Source: Maratus speciosus
Taxonomy: Eukaryota > Arthropoda > Arachnida > Araneae > Salticidae
Assembly: GCA_963932465.1 (NCBI GenBank)
Contig: OZ010793.1
Span: 261,203,696-261,267,695 of the forward strand
Reading direction: 5' to 3'
DNA: 64,000 nucleotides
Positions within the stretch are counted from its first letter, which is position 1. Every line of letters starts with the position of its first letter. Position numbers and translations under genes: made by a program. Shown here in pieces: positions 1 to 11,154 of the stretch. The notes under the pieces were generated by a model that was not told where the DNA came from, searched no databases, and worked only from the letters and a program-made list of their open reading frames with translations.

Positions 1-405
1 CTCTTATAGCAAAAAAAGGTTTTATAATATGAAAAACAGCTTTTACAGATAAATGAAATTAAAAACTCGTCAAAAGCGGCCAGTTAAAATTGTTAAACTA
101 GGTTTATTTCTATCTTGATCTAGTTATTGCTGGTGAAATTAGTACTTAGCTTCGAAATCTACCTGCGCCTGTAAGCTGAGCCGGCAGGGATTTTTTAAGA
201 ATAAAATGCTAACACATTTTTACGATATTAAAAAAAAATTAAAATCTTATTACTTCTTTTTAAGTTTGAGGCAGGTGAAAAGGCAGTGTTACAGTTTATT
301 TTTTATTATGATTTTAAAATAATGCTTGACTTATTTATTGAAACTACTATTATTATTTTTTTAAGTATCGGTAGGATGTTTTAAAATAAAAAATCTAATT
401 TAAAT
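1..405. other. AT-rich sequence without a recognised feature
   Basis: No open frame, splice-bounded exon or repeat structure could be supported here. The tract is A/T-rich with short homopolymers. Confidence 0.5.
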
Positions 406-407
406 TT

Positions 408-1163
408 TAAGGGGTTTTGTACCTTTTAAACGCGCCGAAAATTAACGAAAAACTTCAAAGTTTGAATTAGTCTATCTTCAAAGCCTATTTATATATAAAA
501 GTGAAATTTTGGATATTGATTAAACAGATTGTTCTTTGTAATGTGGTACCATTAGAAATTTATTAGCCTTTTACAGAATTTTTGTATTGTTGAAATAAAA
601 ATAGCTCTTTTTTTACTCCATAAGTGATTGCGCGCATGATATCTTGAGAAAATATGTATGGATTGTCATGAAATTTGGTAAAATTACTAAACAAATATGT
701 GTGTTTAAAATGAAATACTTTTAAATATTTACAATGGTAATATTTTTAGTTATGACTACTTTTATTCAGTAAAAAACGTAAAATTTTGATTTCTTGTACA
801 AAAATATATTTTTTTATAGTTAATGAAATAATTTTGGCCTAAGAGTAGTTCATTTTAAACACACATATTTGTTTAGTACTTTACGAAATTTAATGACAAT
901 ACATACGTACTTTCTCAAGATATCATGTGCGCAATGACTTATGGAGTAAAAAAAAAAGAGCTATTTTTATTTCAACAATACACAAATTCTGTAAAAGTCT
1001 AATAAATTTCTGAAGGTAGCATATTATAAAGCACAGTCTGTTTAATCGATAGACAAAATTTCATGTTTATACATAAAAAGGTTTTAAAGATAGACTAATT
1101 CAAACTTTGAATTATTTCGTTAATTTTCGTCGCGTTTAAAAGGTATAAGACTCCTTAATATTT
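408..1163. repeat. Long inverted repeat (fold-back element)
   Basis: Two arms of about 310 bases run in opposite orientation, roughly 408-720 and 840-1163. The left arm has the motif TTTGAATTAGTCTATCTT near 462 and the right arm has its complement near 1090. TAGAGTAAAAAAAGAGC-like and TTAAACACACATATTTG-like blocks are also mirrored. The outer ends share TTAAGGRGTYTTRTACC. The central loop of about 120 bases is A/T-rich. No coding capacity is visible. The structure fits a fold-back transposon or a large MITE; no target duplication was certain. Confidence 0.8.
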
Positions 1164-1350
1164 TCTAATCTATTCTCTTTAATATAATCACACGCAAAAC
1201 TTTGGACACATCTCAAATATAATAAAGAAATTATCATAAAATTGATGTTCATCTAAGTTATAATAAGGGATAAAGGAAATTTATTTTAATGCCATAGTAA
1301 TTATCTAAATGTGAGTTTACAGTAAGTCGTCTCACAAATAGTTTGAAAAA

Positions 1351-1431
1351 TTCGAAAAAGTATACTTTTTCGAATACCAGTATCTTTCTATCAAACATGT
1401 ATACATGTTTGATAGAAAGATATTGGTATTC
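1351..1431. repeat. Two adjacent perfect or near-perfect palindromes
   Basis: Bases 1351-1374 form an exact 24-base palindrome centred on GTATAC. Bases 1372-1431 form a second hairpin of about 29-bp arms centred on CATGTATACATG, with a single mismatch (CCAGTAT against ATATTGG). They overlap by three bases. They could extrude as cruciforms. Their function is unknown. Confidence 0.8.
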
Positions 1432-1439
1432 TTCAAAAA

Positions 1440-2320
1440 AAAAATATATATTATTACAATAAAATTTCTAAAATCTTGCAAAACAGAAGCAATCCCCTTA
1501 ATACATTCTTTCAGGCATGTGCTATTGTAAAAGCTAAAATTTATCTTTTATAAAGCATGAAATTAAAAGGCCAAATATTAAAAAGTATAACAAGTTAAAA
1601 TTAAATTTAAAAAATCAAAAAACCCAACTGCGTAAAAAGCGAACTAATTAATTATTACCCATCTGAAACTATTTTTTATATTACTTACCTATTTTTTTAT
1701 TTACTTGTATCGATGACTTTTAAGTTGTGTTTAATTGTTAGTTCCTATCTATAAACACTGTTTTGATGAGGCCTATAGATGTCTATGATGGTTAGAGTTG
1801 CTGTAAAGCTAGAGATCCTACCTACACAGCTTCCAGGTTGTGCAATATTTAAACGGAGTTTCTGACTGTAAAATAGTCAATGAAACATCGTCTTCATTTT
1901 GAAAGACCTATCCAATGATATGCCACTCAATAGGGTGCGTAAAAAAAAAAAAAAATTCGTCTCTACCGCCATTTTGTATTTTACGGCCGCTATTTTGAAT
2001 TTATAAAAACAAAACCTATCCTATAACCATTGGACGGTTAAGACAAATCGATAGAGACCTCATTCATTAAAATCCATCCGGCCGTTGGGATGTTTCGAGG
2101 GTATAAAGAAATCCATATACCCAGATACGCGTGAAACACATACCCTTCTTGGCAGTCGGGTAAAAAGAAAAGTGAACCTTGAGTTGAAAGTGTCCTTGAA
2201 AACTGAAGATTGAAATTCATATAGACATAAGTTTGTCCTTGAAAAATTATATTTTGTCTTTTAAACGGAAATTTTTAAATACGGAAATATATACATACAT
2301 ACATATCGGAAAACTTTTTA
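1440..2320. other. Non-coding tract, no feature assigned
   Basis: A moderately complex, slightly GC-richer stretch at 1740-2230 contains a poly-A run near 1940. It carries no convincing exon. The 60-codon minus-strand open frame at 2220-2038 has no recognisable motif and is probably chance. Confidence 0.4.
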
Positions 2321-2326
2321 TCCAAC

Positions 2327-2611
2327 AATACTATTAACATTTTAGATCTAAAAAGTAAACTCCCAGAAGACAAAACAATAACTGATCTTTATGACAAAAG
2401 TAAAGATTTTCAATTCAAAGTTAATACTTTTACTCATTTTAAATCCTGTCTTCCTATTTCAATTTACCGTAATATACTCCTTACTCATTTGCATAGAATC
2501 AAGAGTTTATGTTCCTCTCATCTTATTAATAAAAACATTAAACAATAAATGTTTGATGCATTAAATTATGGTTTTCCTAAGGAATTCATATATTCTTTAA
2601 TCTACAATTAG
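2327..2611 (+). pseudogene. Penelope-like reverse transcriptase fragment (C-terminal part)
   Basis: One frame is readable for about 95 codons with a single internal stop at 2546-2548. The translated pattern includes FTHFKSCLP, then IYRNILLTHLHRIKSLCSS, then ALNYGFPKEFI. This spacing (a [FS]-x-CLP segment, a long basic R/H-x-x-R-I helix, a short gap, then a GYP/GFP-x-x-h-I motif) is what I recall from the C-terminal reverse transcriptase and thumb region of Penelope-like retroelements. The catalytic YADD-type region and the GIY-YIG endonuclease are absent, so this is a short dead fragment. The frame is kept despite the stop, which suggests fairly recent decay. A profile search against Penelope and related RTs would decide it. 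Confidence 0.5.
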
Positions 2612-2839
2612 TTTATTAAAGATTTAAACAATGGATAGTAAGGAAGTAAATTGTAAGCTACTATTAACATTTTTTGTATTTAAAAAATTAATATAAAAAA
2701 TAAATAAAATAATAATAAAAAATTAAAAATGCAAAATAAAAATAATTTTTCTAATAGGTTGGCTGGTGAGTAGATGTTAGATTATGGAGGAGGGCGATGT
2801 TATCTGGTAAATTTATGCACAAATGTTGATTTGTTATTA

Positions 2840-2870
2840 ATCTATCTATCTATCTATATATATATATAAA
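2840..2870. repeat. (CTAT)n/(TA)n microsatellite
   Basis: Several CTAT units run into a pure TA run. Confidence 0.9.
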
Positions 2871-3072
2871 GATATGGAAAAGCACATTATAATAATTAGT
2901 TACTATGTTACTGTTATGTGTGATGAATCAGCACTCCTTAATAATTCACAAAACAATTTTAAATTATATATTAATTTACTTCTATATATTTTATTTTATA
3001 AATAGTGGACTCTAATACTGTATATGATATATGTATATATAAACATGTAAAAATGTTATATTTAGCTATCTG

Positions 3073-3132
3073 CCCCCCCCCCCCCCCAAATAAAATAAAA
3101 TAAAATAAAATAAAATAAAATAAAAATAAATA
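3073..3132. repeat. Poly-C tract followed by (TAAAA)n
   Basis: A run of about 15 C is directly followed by about eight TAAAA units. The junction of two simple repeats could be the decayed tail of a retroposon, but no body is recognisable. Confidence 0.9.
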
Positions 3133-3139
3133 AATACAA

Positions 3140-4540
3140 TTACAAAGGGAAGGTAAGAGAAGAAATTTTTATTTTATGATTCTTTTTATGTTATTTTTTT
3201 CTCCCGAATTATAATTTAAAGCAAGTTATGAAAAAAACTATAGATGCTGATTATATGTTATCAATATTCTAATTAGCTGATTTAGAATTAAAAAGAAAAT
3301 TTTGTGCTGTTTTTTTTTTTTAAATTCAGAATAAAACTGAATTTTTTATTTGCAAAAACTTGTAAAAATTAATCATCACTTAAAAATAATTCTCCGTACA
3401 TAATTAAAATAATCTAAAATACATGTCAGCACTAAAAATATTTTATTTCCTCACTATTAATTTAAAATAGTTTATAACTTGAAAAATCATTTGTAGATGG
3501 AAGCACTATAAATTGTTCACATTTCGTTTCTTTTATAAAATTATCTAGTGTTGCCAGATTCTACAAATTTTGCAAATTCATACACCTCAATTTAATAACT
3601 GTATTTCTTCAATCTTATTTTATAATAAATTTCCTCTAAGATCCTTTAAATAGCATGTAAAATAATTTATTATGTTTAGTTTTATTACGATGATGTACTT
3701 AATAATTATTATATTTATATTATTAATATAATTATTCCCTTAATATGCTGATTTTGAACTGTCAGAATTCGCTATTAACTGTAACTCATTCATATAACAC
3801 GTGTAAGGGTATTTGCTGTATTGGTAAGGACGCATGATTTTGTTTCAATTCTGAAATTTAAGATAGTATCTGTTTCTATTAATCAGTAAGGTTTTAACTC
3901 ACACGTTTCATTTTTATTTTTATTGTGCATGACTTGATTCTGTCCAAATTATATATATTTATTTATTAATATATTCCCCCCTTTTTTGCTACGGTTAATT
4001 GGATAATGGTTGAAATTTAAGCGGTTGCTTATTATTTCTACTTCAAAAATTAACCGTATTTACTTATGATCTAGTAATATTGCCCTTGGAAACGAGTTAC
4101 GAATCATAAGTTCCATTTTTACTCATGAGAGTTCTCCCTTTTTGCATACATTTTGTGGTGTTTCTTATTGTATTTATGTAGTTTCAATTTTGAGATCCCA
4201 CATTTCATACAATGGATTTATTTTTGCTGTCAATGATTCATTATTTTTTTGGTCTTTTATCATTGGTTAAAATGTTTTAGTTACAAATAGCTTGACAAAA
4301 TATTTCAAATATTTATGATTTTCTACATATTTATCTTTATTTATATATCCTTTTTATGCATTCACCTTCCTGTTAATACTGACCTTTTACTAATTTTAAG
4401 TGTTATAATTTTTAATACTCCATTTATAAGTGATCGGATCTAGTTTAAAAAAAAATCAGTAGTGATTAGTTAATTTAATAATTGTTGGTCCAAATTTAAT
4501 TTGTATAATGTTTGTATCATGTTTTGATACTCAATTATCT
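3140..4540. other. AT-rich non-coding tract
   Basis: No exon, inverted repeat or transposon end was found. A/T-rich sequence with short poly-T runs. Confidence 0.4.
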
Positions 4541-4544
4541 CATA

Positions 4545-4712
4545 CATCTTAATGTTACAAAAAGTAGTTATGCATGTTAATACTGCAATATTATTAGTTC
4601 AATACTATACCAACTTTGATTTTCATCTTAAATTTCTGCTTCAGTCAATTAATCGGAGTAAAAAAGAGTTAATCTCGATCATGATATTTATCAAGTTCAA
4701 TACAATGTTTTA
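4545..4712 (+). repeat. Interspersed repeat R, copy 1
   Basis: About 165 bases match, in opposite orientation, the segment at 23440-23620. Shared blocks include ACTTTGATTTTCATCT and TAATCGGAGTAAAAA. In each copy this makes an open frame with a shared peptide pattern (CTNFDFHLKFLL in one, YTNFDFHLKFLL in the other). Whether the peptide was ever coding is unclear. It lies directly upstream of a family A element. Confidence 0.6.
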
Positions 4713-4800
4713 CATCAGCTGTTTTCGAATAGCCGGGTTAGACGGACGCGAGTTCCCGTTGCTGCACGAGCCGCCGATGGACAACAGAGCTATGTATAAA

Positions 4801-6064
4801 CGGTCAAGTGCGAGTATAACTCGCGCACAGAGGGTTACGTACAATAAATATATTAATTAATAACTGGACTATTACAAAAAATCGTTGCTAAAAGAATAAT
4901 AAGACTTTGTAAAAAACTATACAACGTAGGGCTGGATATAGCTGTATGTACTACAAAATTCTAAATGATATACCATGAAATTTCAGAGAGAGATGAAGCC
5001 TAAATAGTATCAAATATTGCTATTTTGTATAACTCTTTTTTTAATCTCTTTCATAAACCTAAATTCAGCATAGTAATAATATTTTCCCTAAACAAAACTC
5101 TTGTACCTAAAACAAAACCGTTGTTCAAAGTTTAAACTTGGCATTGTGCTAAGCGCTCTTTGAAAGGAGGTCGCAAAGTTACAACGCAGCCTTGGTCCGT
5201 GCCGCGTTTTTCTAGATAGGTTTTTAACTAAGCTTTAAAGACACGGGTGGCGTATTGAGAGATCCACTTAGTGCCAAGTTTAGTCTGTTTTTAACGTTTA
5301 TTGCTTTTATACTAGTACTGAGCATTGCATTACACAAATATATAATAAAAATTTGTTATTCAGACATTACAAGCCGATGACGCATAGAGTACGCCGGCCG
5401 TGTCTTTATGTATGTAGAAACAGTCCATATCTTTCAGGGCTAATATCTCGGCTAATTACCGACAATTTTTTGAATCTCATTATCAACAACCCTTTTGCCT
5501 CCAACGCTCCTCAACTACTTTGCGGAATGCTCGCAAATCAAAATTTGTGTGTAACGGAAAAATGCGACTTTCTCAAAAACTATGTGACCTAGGGTAATCG
5601 CTATAGTTTTCCTGCAAGATTTAAATTAATTTCTACAACCCCTAATTTTTTCATAATTTTATTTTCAGTAGATTTGGAAATAATTTTTTTGTTTTGGGTG
5701 TGGGGTGGGGGGGGGGGGGGGGGTGACATATTTTTGCATTACATTTTCGACGATATCTCTGAAAATAATACCTAAAATTAAAAGAAGTATATTTTTGAGG
5801 TCGTTACGAAAGATTTCACACGATTTTCAAAGAAAAGATTTTTTTTTCTCCAATTAACTTAATTAGCCCCTCTATATGTTTCCTAATATATTGGTGGATT
5901 GTTAATAATCTATAAAAATGTGGGTCAATAGCGTTTATTACTTCAGCAATTTGAACTTCCCACGTTTCACAGTTTACGAGTAAAATGGCTGTGGCAGACG
6001 AACAGACAGACACAGGAGTGATATAATGGTTCCGTTTTAACTTTTTAAGTACGGAATCCTAAAA
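4801..6064 (+). repeat. Family A interspersed element, copy 1
   Basis: The left end is a hairpin (GTGCGAG..CTCGCGCAC, 4801-4828). The right end is GTACGGAATCC followed by CTAAAAA, with an upstream GGTTCCGT that can pair with it. Shared internal landmarks with the copies near 7.6-10.5, 11.5-13.7 and 60.8-61.6 kb are a TGCTAAGCGCTCTTTGAAAG block, a GTGTAACGGAAAAATGCGA block, CTATGTGACCTAGGGTAATC, a G-rich run and an AGACAGACACAGG block near the right end. Open frames inside it (for example 5353-5592) differ between copies and are not genes. No transposase is present. Confidence 0.8.
5707..5723. repeat. G17 homopolymer
   Basis: An uninterrupted G run inside the family A element. Copy 3 has a similar run at 13287-13301, and copies 2 and 4 have a C- or G-rich stretch at the same place. 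Confidence 0.9.
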
Positions 6065-6069
6065 ACCGA

Positions 6070-6680
6070 GAAAATTATACAAAAATTGCTATAACAGCGC
6101 CCCTTTCCGGGGGGATATTTCCAAATTCAAGGAGGACCTGCTGGCCATAGCCAAAAAACATACACAAAAAATTTGGTTCAATTCTATTCATAACTTTATA
6201 AACTTTTCGATGGAAAAATAAAGAAAATGGCACAAAAGTCGTTATTACAGCGCCCTCTTCGGGCGGAATATTTTCAAATCGAATTAGGACCTGCTTGCCA
6301 CAGCCAAATACATACACAAAAAATTTGGTTCAATTCTATTCATAACTTTATAAACTTTTCGATGGAAAAATAAAGAAAATGGCACAAAAGTCGTTATTAC
6401 AGCGCCCTCTTCGGGCGGAATATTTTCAAATCGAATTAGGACCTGCTTGCCACAGCCAAATACATACACAAAAAATCTGGTTCAATTCTATGCATTCTAT
6501 TCTTCATACACTTTTCGATGGTACAATGGCGACACACGGACGGACAGACAGACATTTTGAATAAACATGTTTTGGGGGTTCTCTGATCCCTAAAACGTCT
6601 AAATCCGTCGGAAACCGGAAGTTGAAAAAAATTTCGATTACAATACTTTCTCCTATTGAATATAGAAGAAAATAAAAATA
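6070..6680 (-). repeat. Hairpin-headed minisatellite element (family E-like), minus strand
   Basis: Read on the minus strand, it starts with an imperfect hairpin (arms at 6664-6673 and 6645-6654, one or two mismatches). It continues with a GACGGATTTAGACGTTTTAGG-like head, then a CTGTCTGTCCGTCCGT block (6558-6537). It then runs into three tandem units of 152 bp (6075-6540). The phrase GGCACAAAAGTCG recurs at 6229 and 6381. Each unit contains a GGGCG-rich inverted motif around CAGCGCCC. The head is shared with the elements at 20.8, 26.1 and 30.7 kb, but the satellite sequence is different. Confidence 0.75.
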
Positions 6681-6984
6681 AAAAGGAAAAATTTTGTGAA
6701 AAAACGAAAAATTTTCTACTGAAATGGTACCGGCGCGCAACGGTACGAAAGAAGCAAATTTAGCATGATGTTTAGAAACAAGTAATTTATTTATATGGTG
6801 ATATACAACATATAAAAAAAAGCGTATTTGTGACGCTCGTTGTGATGAATTTAATGCACGCTAATTTCTAATCGTCACATCTACTCAAAATTTTATTTCA
6901 TATTTTAAATAATGCATAAAACAACTCGGGAGGAAAGGGGGGGGGGTAGGGAGGCGATAGTATATGTCAAGGGTACTTACTATG

Positions 6985-7350
6985 TTGTATGTTAGGTATC
7001 CAGGCAGTCAGTTATTTAGATTGGTGTTTCCGAACTTTTTTTTTAGATAAACGGCAAAAACTTGGATTTTCGAAATAGTTTTGGAGTTCATCATAATTTT
7101 AAACTTAAACTATCAGCATTTCATGCATAATTTTACGAGTAATTTAGAGTGATAAGTGTAAGTATTGTTTTGAATGCAAGGTATCCAAACAGTCACTAAG
7201 ATCAGTATATCTTGTTTTTTTAATAATGGCACACAGTTTGAATTTCGAAATGTTATTTTCGACGCTAATCACACATCATAATTGCGAGAACTGTCTGCAA
7301 CTCATGCATAGTTTTGTTTACTGCTGAAGAATTTAGAGCTGCATCCATAA
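6985..7350 (+). repeat. Two diverged tandem copies, about 184 bp each
   Basis: AGGTATCCAGGCAGTC near 6996 recurs as AGGTATCCAAACAGTC near 7180. Both are followed by similar GGCA-rich and TCATGCATAATTTT-like blocks. Confidence 0.65.
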
Positions 7351-7814
7351 TAAAATATTTAAAGGATAAAATTATATAGTTATCTGACAAAAATAAGCGA
7401 AAACGGTCTTATTAATGTGATCTTTACGCTACCATCTTTGTTTAAATTTTTTTTTCTTGAAGACAATAATAAAGGTGAATATTTCTTTAATAAAAATAGC
7501 TTCTGTCGATTTTATTTTTTGCTTATTGTTTTTAATCGATAAGGAAACACGGCGTCCTTTGCTGTACAAGTAACTTTTTAGAAAGAAGAAAACCGACTTC
7601 AAGGGAATGTTATTTGTTTTTTAGGGTTCGGTACTTAAAAAGTAAAAACGGACCCATTTTAAGATCTCTTCGGTGTCCGTCTGTCATAGTCGTTTTTCTA
7701 GAAAACTATGGAATATGGAAAGTTCAAACTTGCGAGAGTTATAAAGGCCACCCATATCTATAGATTATTAAACTTTCACAAATATTTTTAGGAAAAATTT
7801 AGGGGGCTATTTAA

Positions 7815-8577
7815 AAGGTCTCAGGACCCTTAAAATTGGAAAAAATAAAAAAAAAGACCATTTTCAACATTTAATATCTTAAAATGTATTTTAATTTAAA
7901 ACACAATTGTTATTGAGATTAAAGATATAAGTATGGTTTTTCATTTCAAATGTTTAAAATTTGCAAGATGCAGAATTAGCACTTACAGAGGACGAGGGAT
8001 CCAAACTATCAGACATTTGACGAGCAGAAAATCGGCATAACAGATTACGCGCAGGATTACAAAATAAACTTTGCAACTAGATTGAAAATTCTGATGCCTA
8101 CTTATATTTTAGATTGTAGTAATTACCCTGAACCTAAATAAATTTGTATTTAAAGCATTTTTATATTTTTAATACGAAGTTGTTTTTGGCTAATTCAAAA
8201 TTTATTAAATTTCAACAATATAATCACCTAAAAAACATTTGTTTTAGTAATAAAAAGGGAATTTTAGGTTCAGTATATACAGACTAACATGAAACAAACG
8301 TTTTGAAAATTTCATGAAAGAATATTCAGAAGTTTTTGAGGTACTCTGCGCGTTATGCCCAAAAACGTCATTTGGAGAAAAATGACTTCAAAGTTTCGGA
8401 AACGCCGCTTTAGCTGTTGAGCGGGTATAATTTTAAAAGCCATAACTTCTGTTCTAATGGGAATTTCAAGGCAACAATTATATCAAAATGTTTAGAAAAG
8501 TTAGAGTTTAACATCTAAAAAAATGAAAAATTCGAAAATTTTAAAGCTTTAAGAGTCCTGAGATCCCTTAAGTTACT
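7815..8577 (-). mobile_element. TTAA-flanked non-autonomous TIR element, copy 1
   Basis: It is flanked by TTAA at 7811-7814 and 8578-8581. Its ends are imperfect inverted repeats of about 25 bp (AAGGTCTCAGGACCC against AGAGTCCTGAGATCC). Internally it matches, in reverse, the element at 12108-12845, including the AATTACCCTGAACCTAAAT block. The TTAA target is typical of the piggyBac superfamily, but the ends do not otherwise prove membership. No transposase is visible. Confidence 0.7.
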
Positions 8578-8979
8578 TGAAATTTGCTTTGTGTACCGTG
8601 TGGGGTTGAACGTCAAAACATATTTGTTTTAATTTTAGGTATTATATTTTCAGAGATATCGTGGTAAATGTAATTCGAATAAATGCCCCCTCCCCCCTAT
8701 TTCCGAATCTAGTGAAACTAAAATTATAAAAAACTTTATACTCATATTTGTGAAAATTGCAACACCATGAAGGAATGACGCGATTGAGCTGAAAATTTCA
8801 GATAATGCAAATTACAGTGTGTCATGCAAATGATTTCAATTTCAGAGTCACCACGCATGCGTGGCCTGGGCAGCGCCTTCTGGACTGCTGCTGAAGCCGC
8901 ATAAATAGAGGGCGGTAGCGGGACGTTGGAATTTGTCTATGGTTATCTGCTAAGGATAAACGTTAGGTGAGACGTAACT

Positions 8980-10005
8980 ATGACCCTTCGACGAAAGAAG
9001 GCGACATGTCAACAACTAGCAGGGTTTGAACGGGGGAGAATCATCGGTCTTCGTGAAGAAGGATTTTCCTATCGTGCAATAGAAGCTCGTGCAACAGCAG
9101 AAGAGTGATTCGAGTTTGGAAACAGTGGACTGACGAGGATCGGACCACATGGAAATATGGGAGTGGACCCCGAACGATTACGTCAACGCGCGTTGATAGA
9201 CACATGGCTCGTATGGCGCTGACGAACCGCACAGCTTCACCTAGACAGTTAGCAGCACATTGGTCAACAGCTACAGGTGCATCACTGACTGTTTTGTCAA
9301 TTCATCGACGTCTACTGCCCGTGGACTGCGTGCAAGAGGATCGCACTCACCCAAAATCATCGACGCCCGCGGTTGCAATGTTTTCATGGACATAGAGACT
9401 GGCATTCAAATTGGTAACGAGTCGTTTATTCTGACGAATCCCGCTTTAATTTGTGGTACCATGGTGGCCTCATTCGGACCGAATTCGTGTTAGATGCTAT
9501 GCCGGTAAACACGTCCTTCCGGAGTGCATTATCGAACGTCATAGTGGACGAATACACAAAGATATGGTCTGGGGTGCGATTGCGCATCATGGACGATCGC
9601 AGATGCTACGAATTGTGGGTAATCTGAGCAGCAACAGGTACATCAGTGAACTGCTGGAGCCCGTAGTCGTTCCTTTCTTTTAAGGCATTCCTGGAGTTAT
9701 CTTTTAACAGGATAATGCCCTCCCACATGTTGAAAAGAATGTTCAAAACTTCTTACCAGCAGAACACACTTAGCTTTTTCCGTGTCCTGCGTATTCGCCG
9801 GATATGTCGCCTATTGAACATGTGTGGGATTTCGTTGATCGGCGTCTCGCTCGTGATTTTGGTCCTACAGCTTCTGCAGATGAACTTTGGGTAAGCATAC
9901 AAATAATATGGAATGCTTTTTCCCAGGTAGACATTCAAATCTGACTTCAAACCACGTCGTATAGCAGCACTTATTGTAGTGTGTGGCTGCTACACCAAAT
10001 ACTGA
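8980..10005 (+). pseudogene. Tc1-like DD34E transposase, frameshifted
   Basis: It encodes the cut-and-paste enzyme of the surrounding element, now dead. The frame opens at 8980 with a basic N-terminus and the Tc1-type helix-turn-helix phrase FERGRIIGLREEGFSYRAI. It breaks near 9106, continues in another frame with GSGPRTI, and continues again downstream. The catalytic residues can be read. The first Asp is in VYSDESRFNLW (codon 9433-9435). The second Asp is in QDNALPH (9711-9713). The Glu is in SPIEHVWD (9816-9818). There are exactly 34 residues between the second Asp and the Glu, the Tc1 (DD34E) signature. In-frame stops lie at the TAA before QDN and in the D-E interval. The C-terminal PRRIAALI..YTKY motif ends at a TGA at 10003-10005. 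Several frameshifts and stops rule out activity. Confidence 0.9.
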
Positions 10006-10017
10006 TTTCGGACACTT

Positions 10018-10041
10018 AATATATATATATATATATATTTG
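10018..10041. repeat. (TA)n microsatellite
   Basis: A pure TA run just downstream of the transposase reading frame, inside the Tc1 element. Confidence 0.9.
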
Positions 10042-10529
10042 CTTTGAAAATGTAATCATTTGTTTGTACAAATACCAGTCGTTTGTGTATTAAACTTCCT
10101 TTAATTCTGATGATTCCTTCATGGTGTTTCAATTTTCACAAACATGAATGTAGTTGAAGTAGGAGTTTATTTAAAACTTGCGGTATTAACCTATTATCCT
10201 AAGTCACATTTGTTTTGAGAAAATCGCATTTTCCCGTTACACATAAACCTTATTTTTCGGGCGCTCAGCGATATAGTTGTGGGCGCTCGGGGTACGTATA
10301 AGCGCGGAATCATCGAATGATTGTTGATAAAGATTTTCGAAAAAAATGTCTGTAATTAGCCGATATATTAATTAAAACAATAGAAAAGAGCGGCACGGAA
10401 CAAGGCAGCATTGAACTTTGCGACCCCCTTTTGAAGCGCGCTTGGCGCAGTGCCAAGTTTAAACTTTGTAGAAGGTTTTTCTTGTACGAAACCCTATTGT
10501 ACGCGAGTAAAACTGCACTTGACCGACTA

Positions 10530-10965
10530 TTTTTTGAAGCAACACTTTACTTTTCAAAATGTACATTTAGTTTTAATGTCAATAGGTGTACCGGTATACG
10601 CGACTGTTAGTGTAAATTAAACAATATTCCTGAACCAATAACATTCAGGCATAAAAAAAAAATATTTTTTTCGGAAAAATATAAATGTATTTTACCACTC
10701 TCATCCACACGAACTTTATACGAGGCTTTTAACTTCATAGAGACTTTCTAAGAAATAAAAATCAGTGTTTTAATATCTATTTTCGACTAAAGTCTAACCC
10801 TTTGCATTCGTTGAAGTTTGTTGTCTGAAAATGGCGATCACCAATTTAGCTACCACTATTTCTAAACAAAAAGTTTTGTTATAAGTTTCTGTTAGTAATA
10901 TTCTAGAAAATAAACTATAGATATTCCTTTATTTAAGCACACACGAATTAACGTCTGAATTCATT
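10530..10965. other. Unassigned sequence
   Basis: No supported feature. Ordinary A/T-rich sequence between family A copy 2 and the SINE pair. Confidence 0.4.
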
Positions 10966-10968
10966 AAA

Positions 10969-11116
10969 GTTACACATATATAAAGAACGATTTATTGGAG
11001 ACTTTAAACACAATTAATACAGTAAATCCATAACACGAGTGAAAAATTAGACGGGGCCAGGAATCGAACCTGGGACTACAGCGTACCGTCCTGGATTCTG
11101 TCTGACGTTCCCCAAC
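10969..11116 (-). mobile_element. tRNA-derived SINE, minus strand (left member of an inverted pair)
   Basis: Read on the minus strand, it has a B box (GGTTCGATTCC) at about 11074-11064 and part of an anticodon arm with loop ACGGTAC. It then has a tail matching the right-hand copy (CACTCGTGTTA, GTTTAAAGTCT, TTTATATATGTG). The 5' tRNA half is lost or diverged. Confidence 0.7.
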
Positions 11117-11154
11117 GTGATTCAAAAATGAGAAATTGCTGAGCTAGGATATAG

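Larger units (their letters stand above)
8741..10150 (+). mobile_element. Tc1/mariner element with TA target duplication
   Basis: TA dinucleotides flank it at 8739-8740 and 10151-10152. The terminal inverted repeats are about 36 bp and nearly identical over TTTGTGAAAATTG and ACACCATGAAGGAAT. At 1.41 kb it is close to full length for a Tc1-like element. The interior holds a decayed transposase. It sits inside family A copy 2, so it is younger than that copy. Confidence 0.9.
7617..10525 (-). repeat. Family A element, copy 2, minus strand, interrupted twice
   Basis: On the minus strand it begins at about 10525 with the hairpin end (GGTCAAGTGC..GCGTAC) and finishes at 7617 with GTACCGAACCCTAAAAA. 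Its segments, in order, match copies 1 and 3. Two insertions break it: a TTAA-flanked TIR element (7815-8577) and a Tc1/mariner (8741-10150). The host sequence can be read across both empty sites by comparison with copy 1, and this fixes the insertion points. Confidence 0.8.

Noticed and set aside
5353..5592. 79-codon plus-strand ORF
   Set aside because: Lies within family A copy 1, and the frame is not conserved in copies 2, 3 and 4.
6075..6469. Two long minus-strand ORFs with similar sequence
   Set aside because: They arise from the 152-bp tandem units, whose length (not a multiple of three) and repeat nature explain the similarity.
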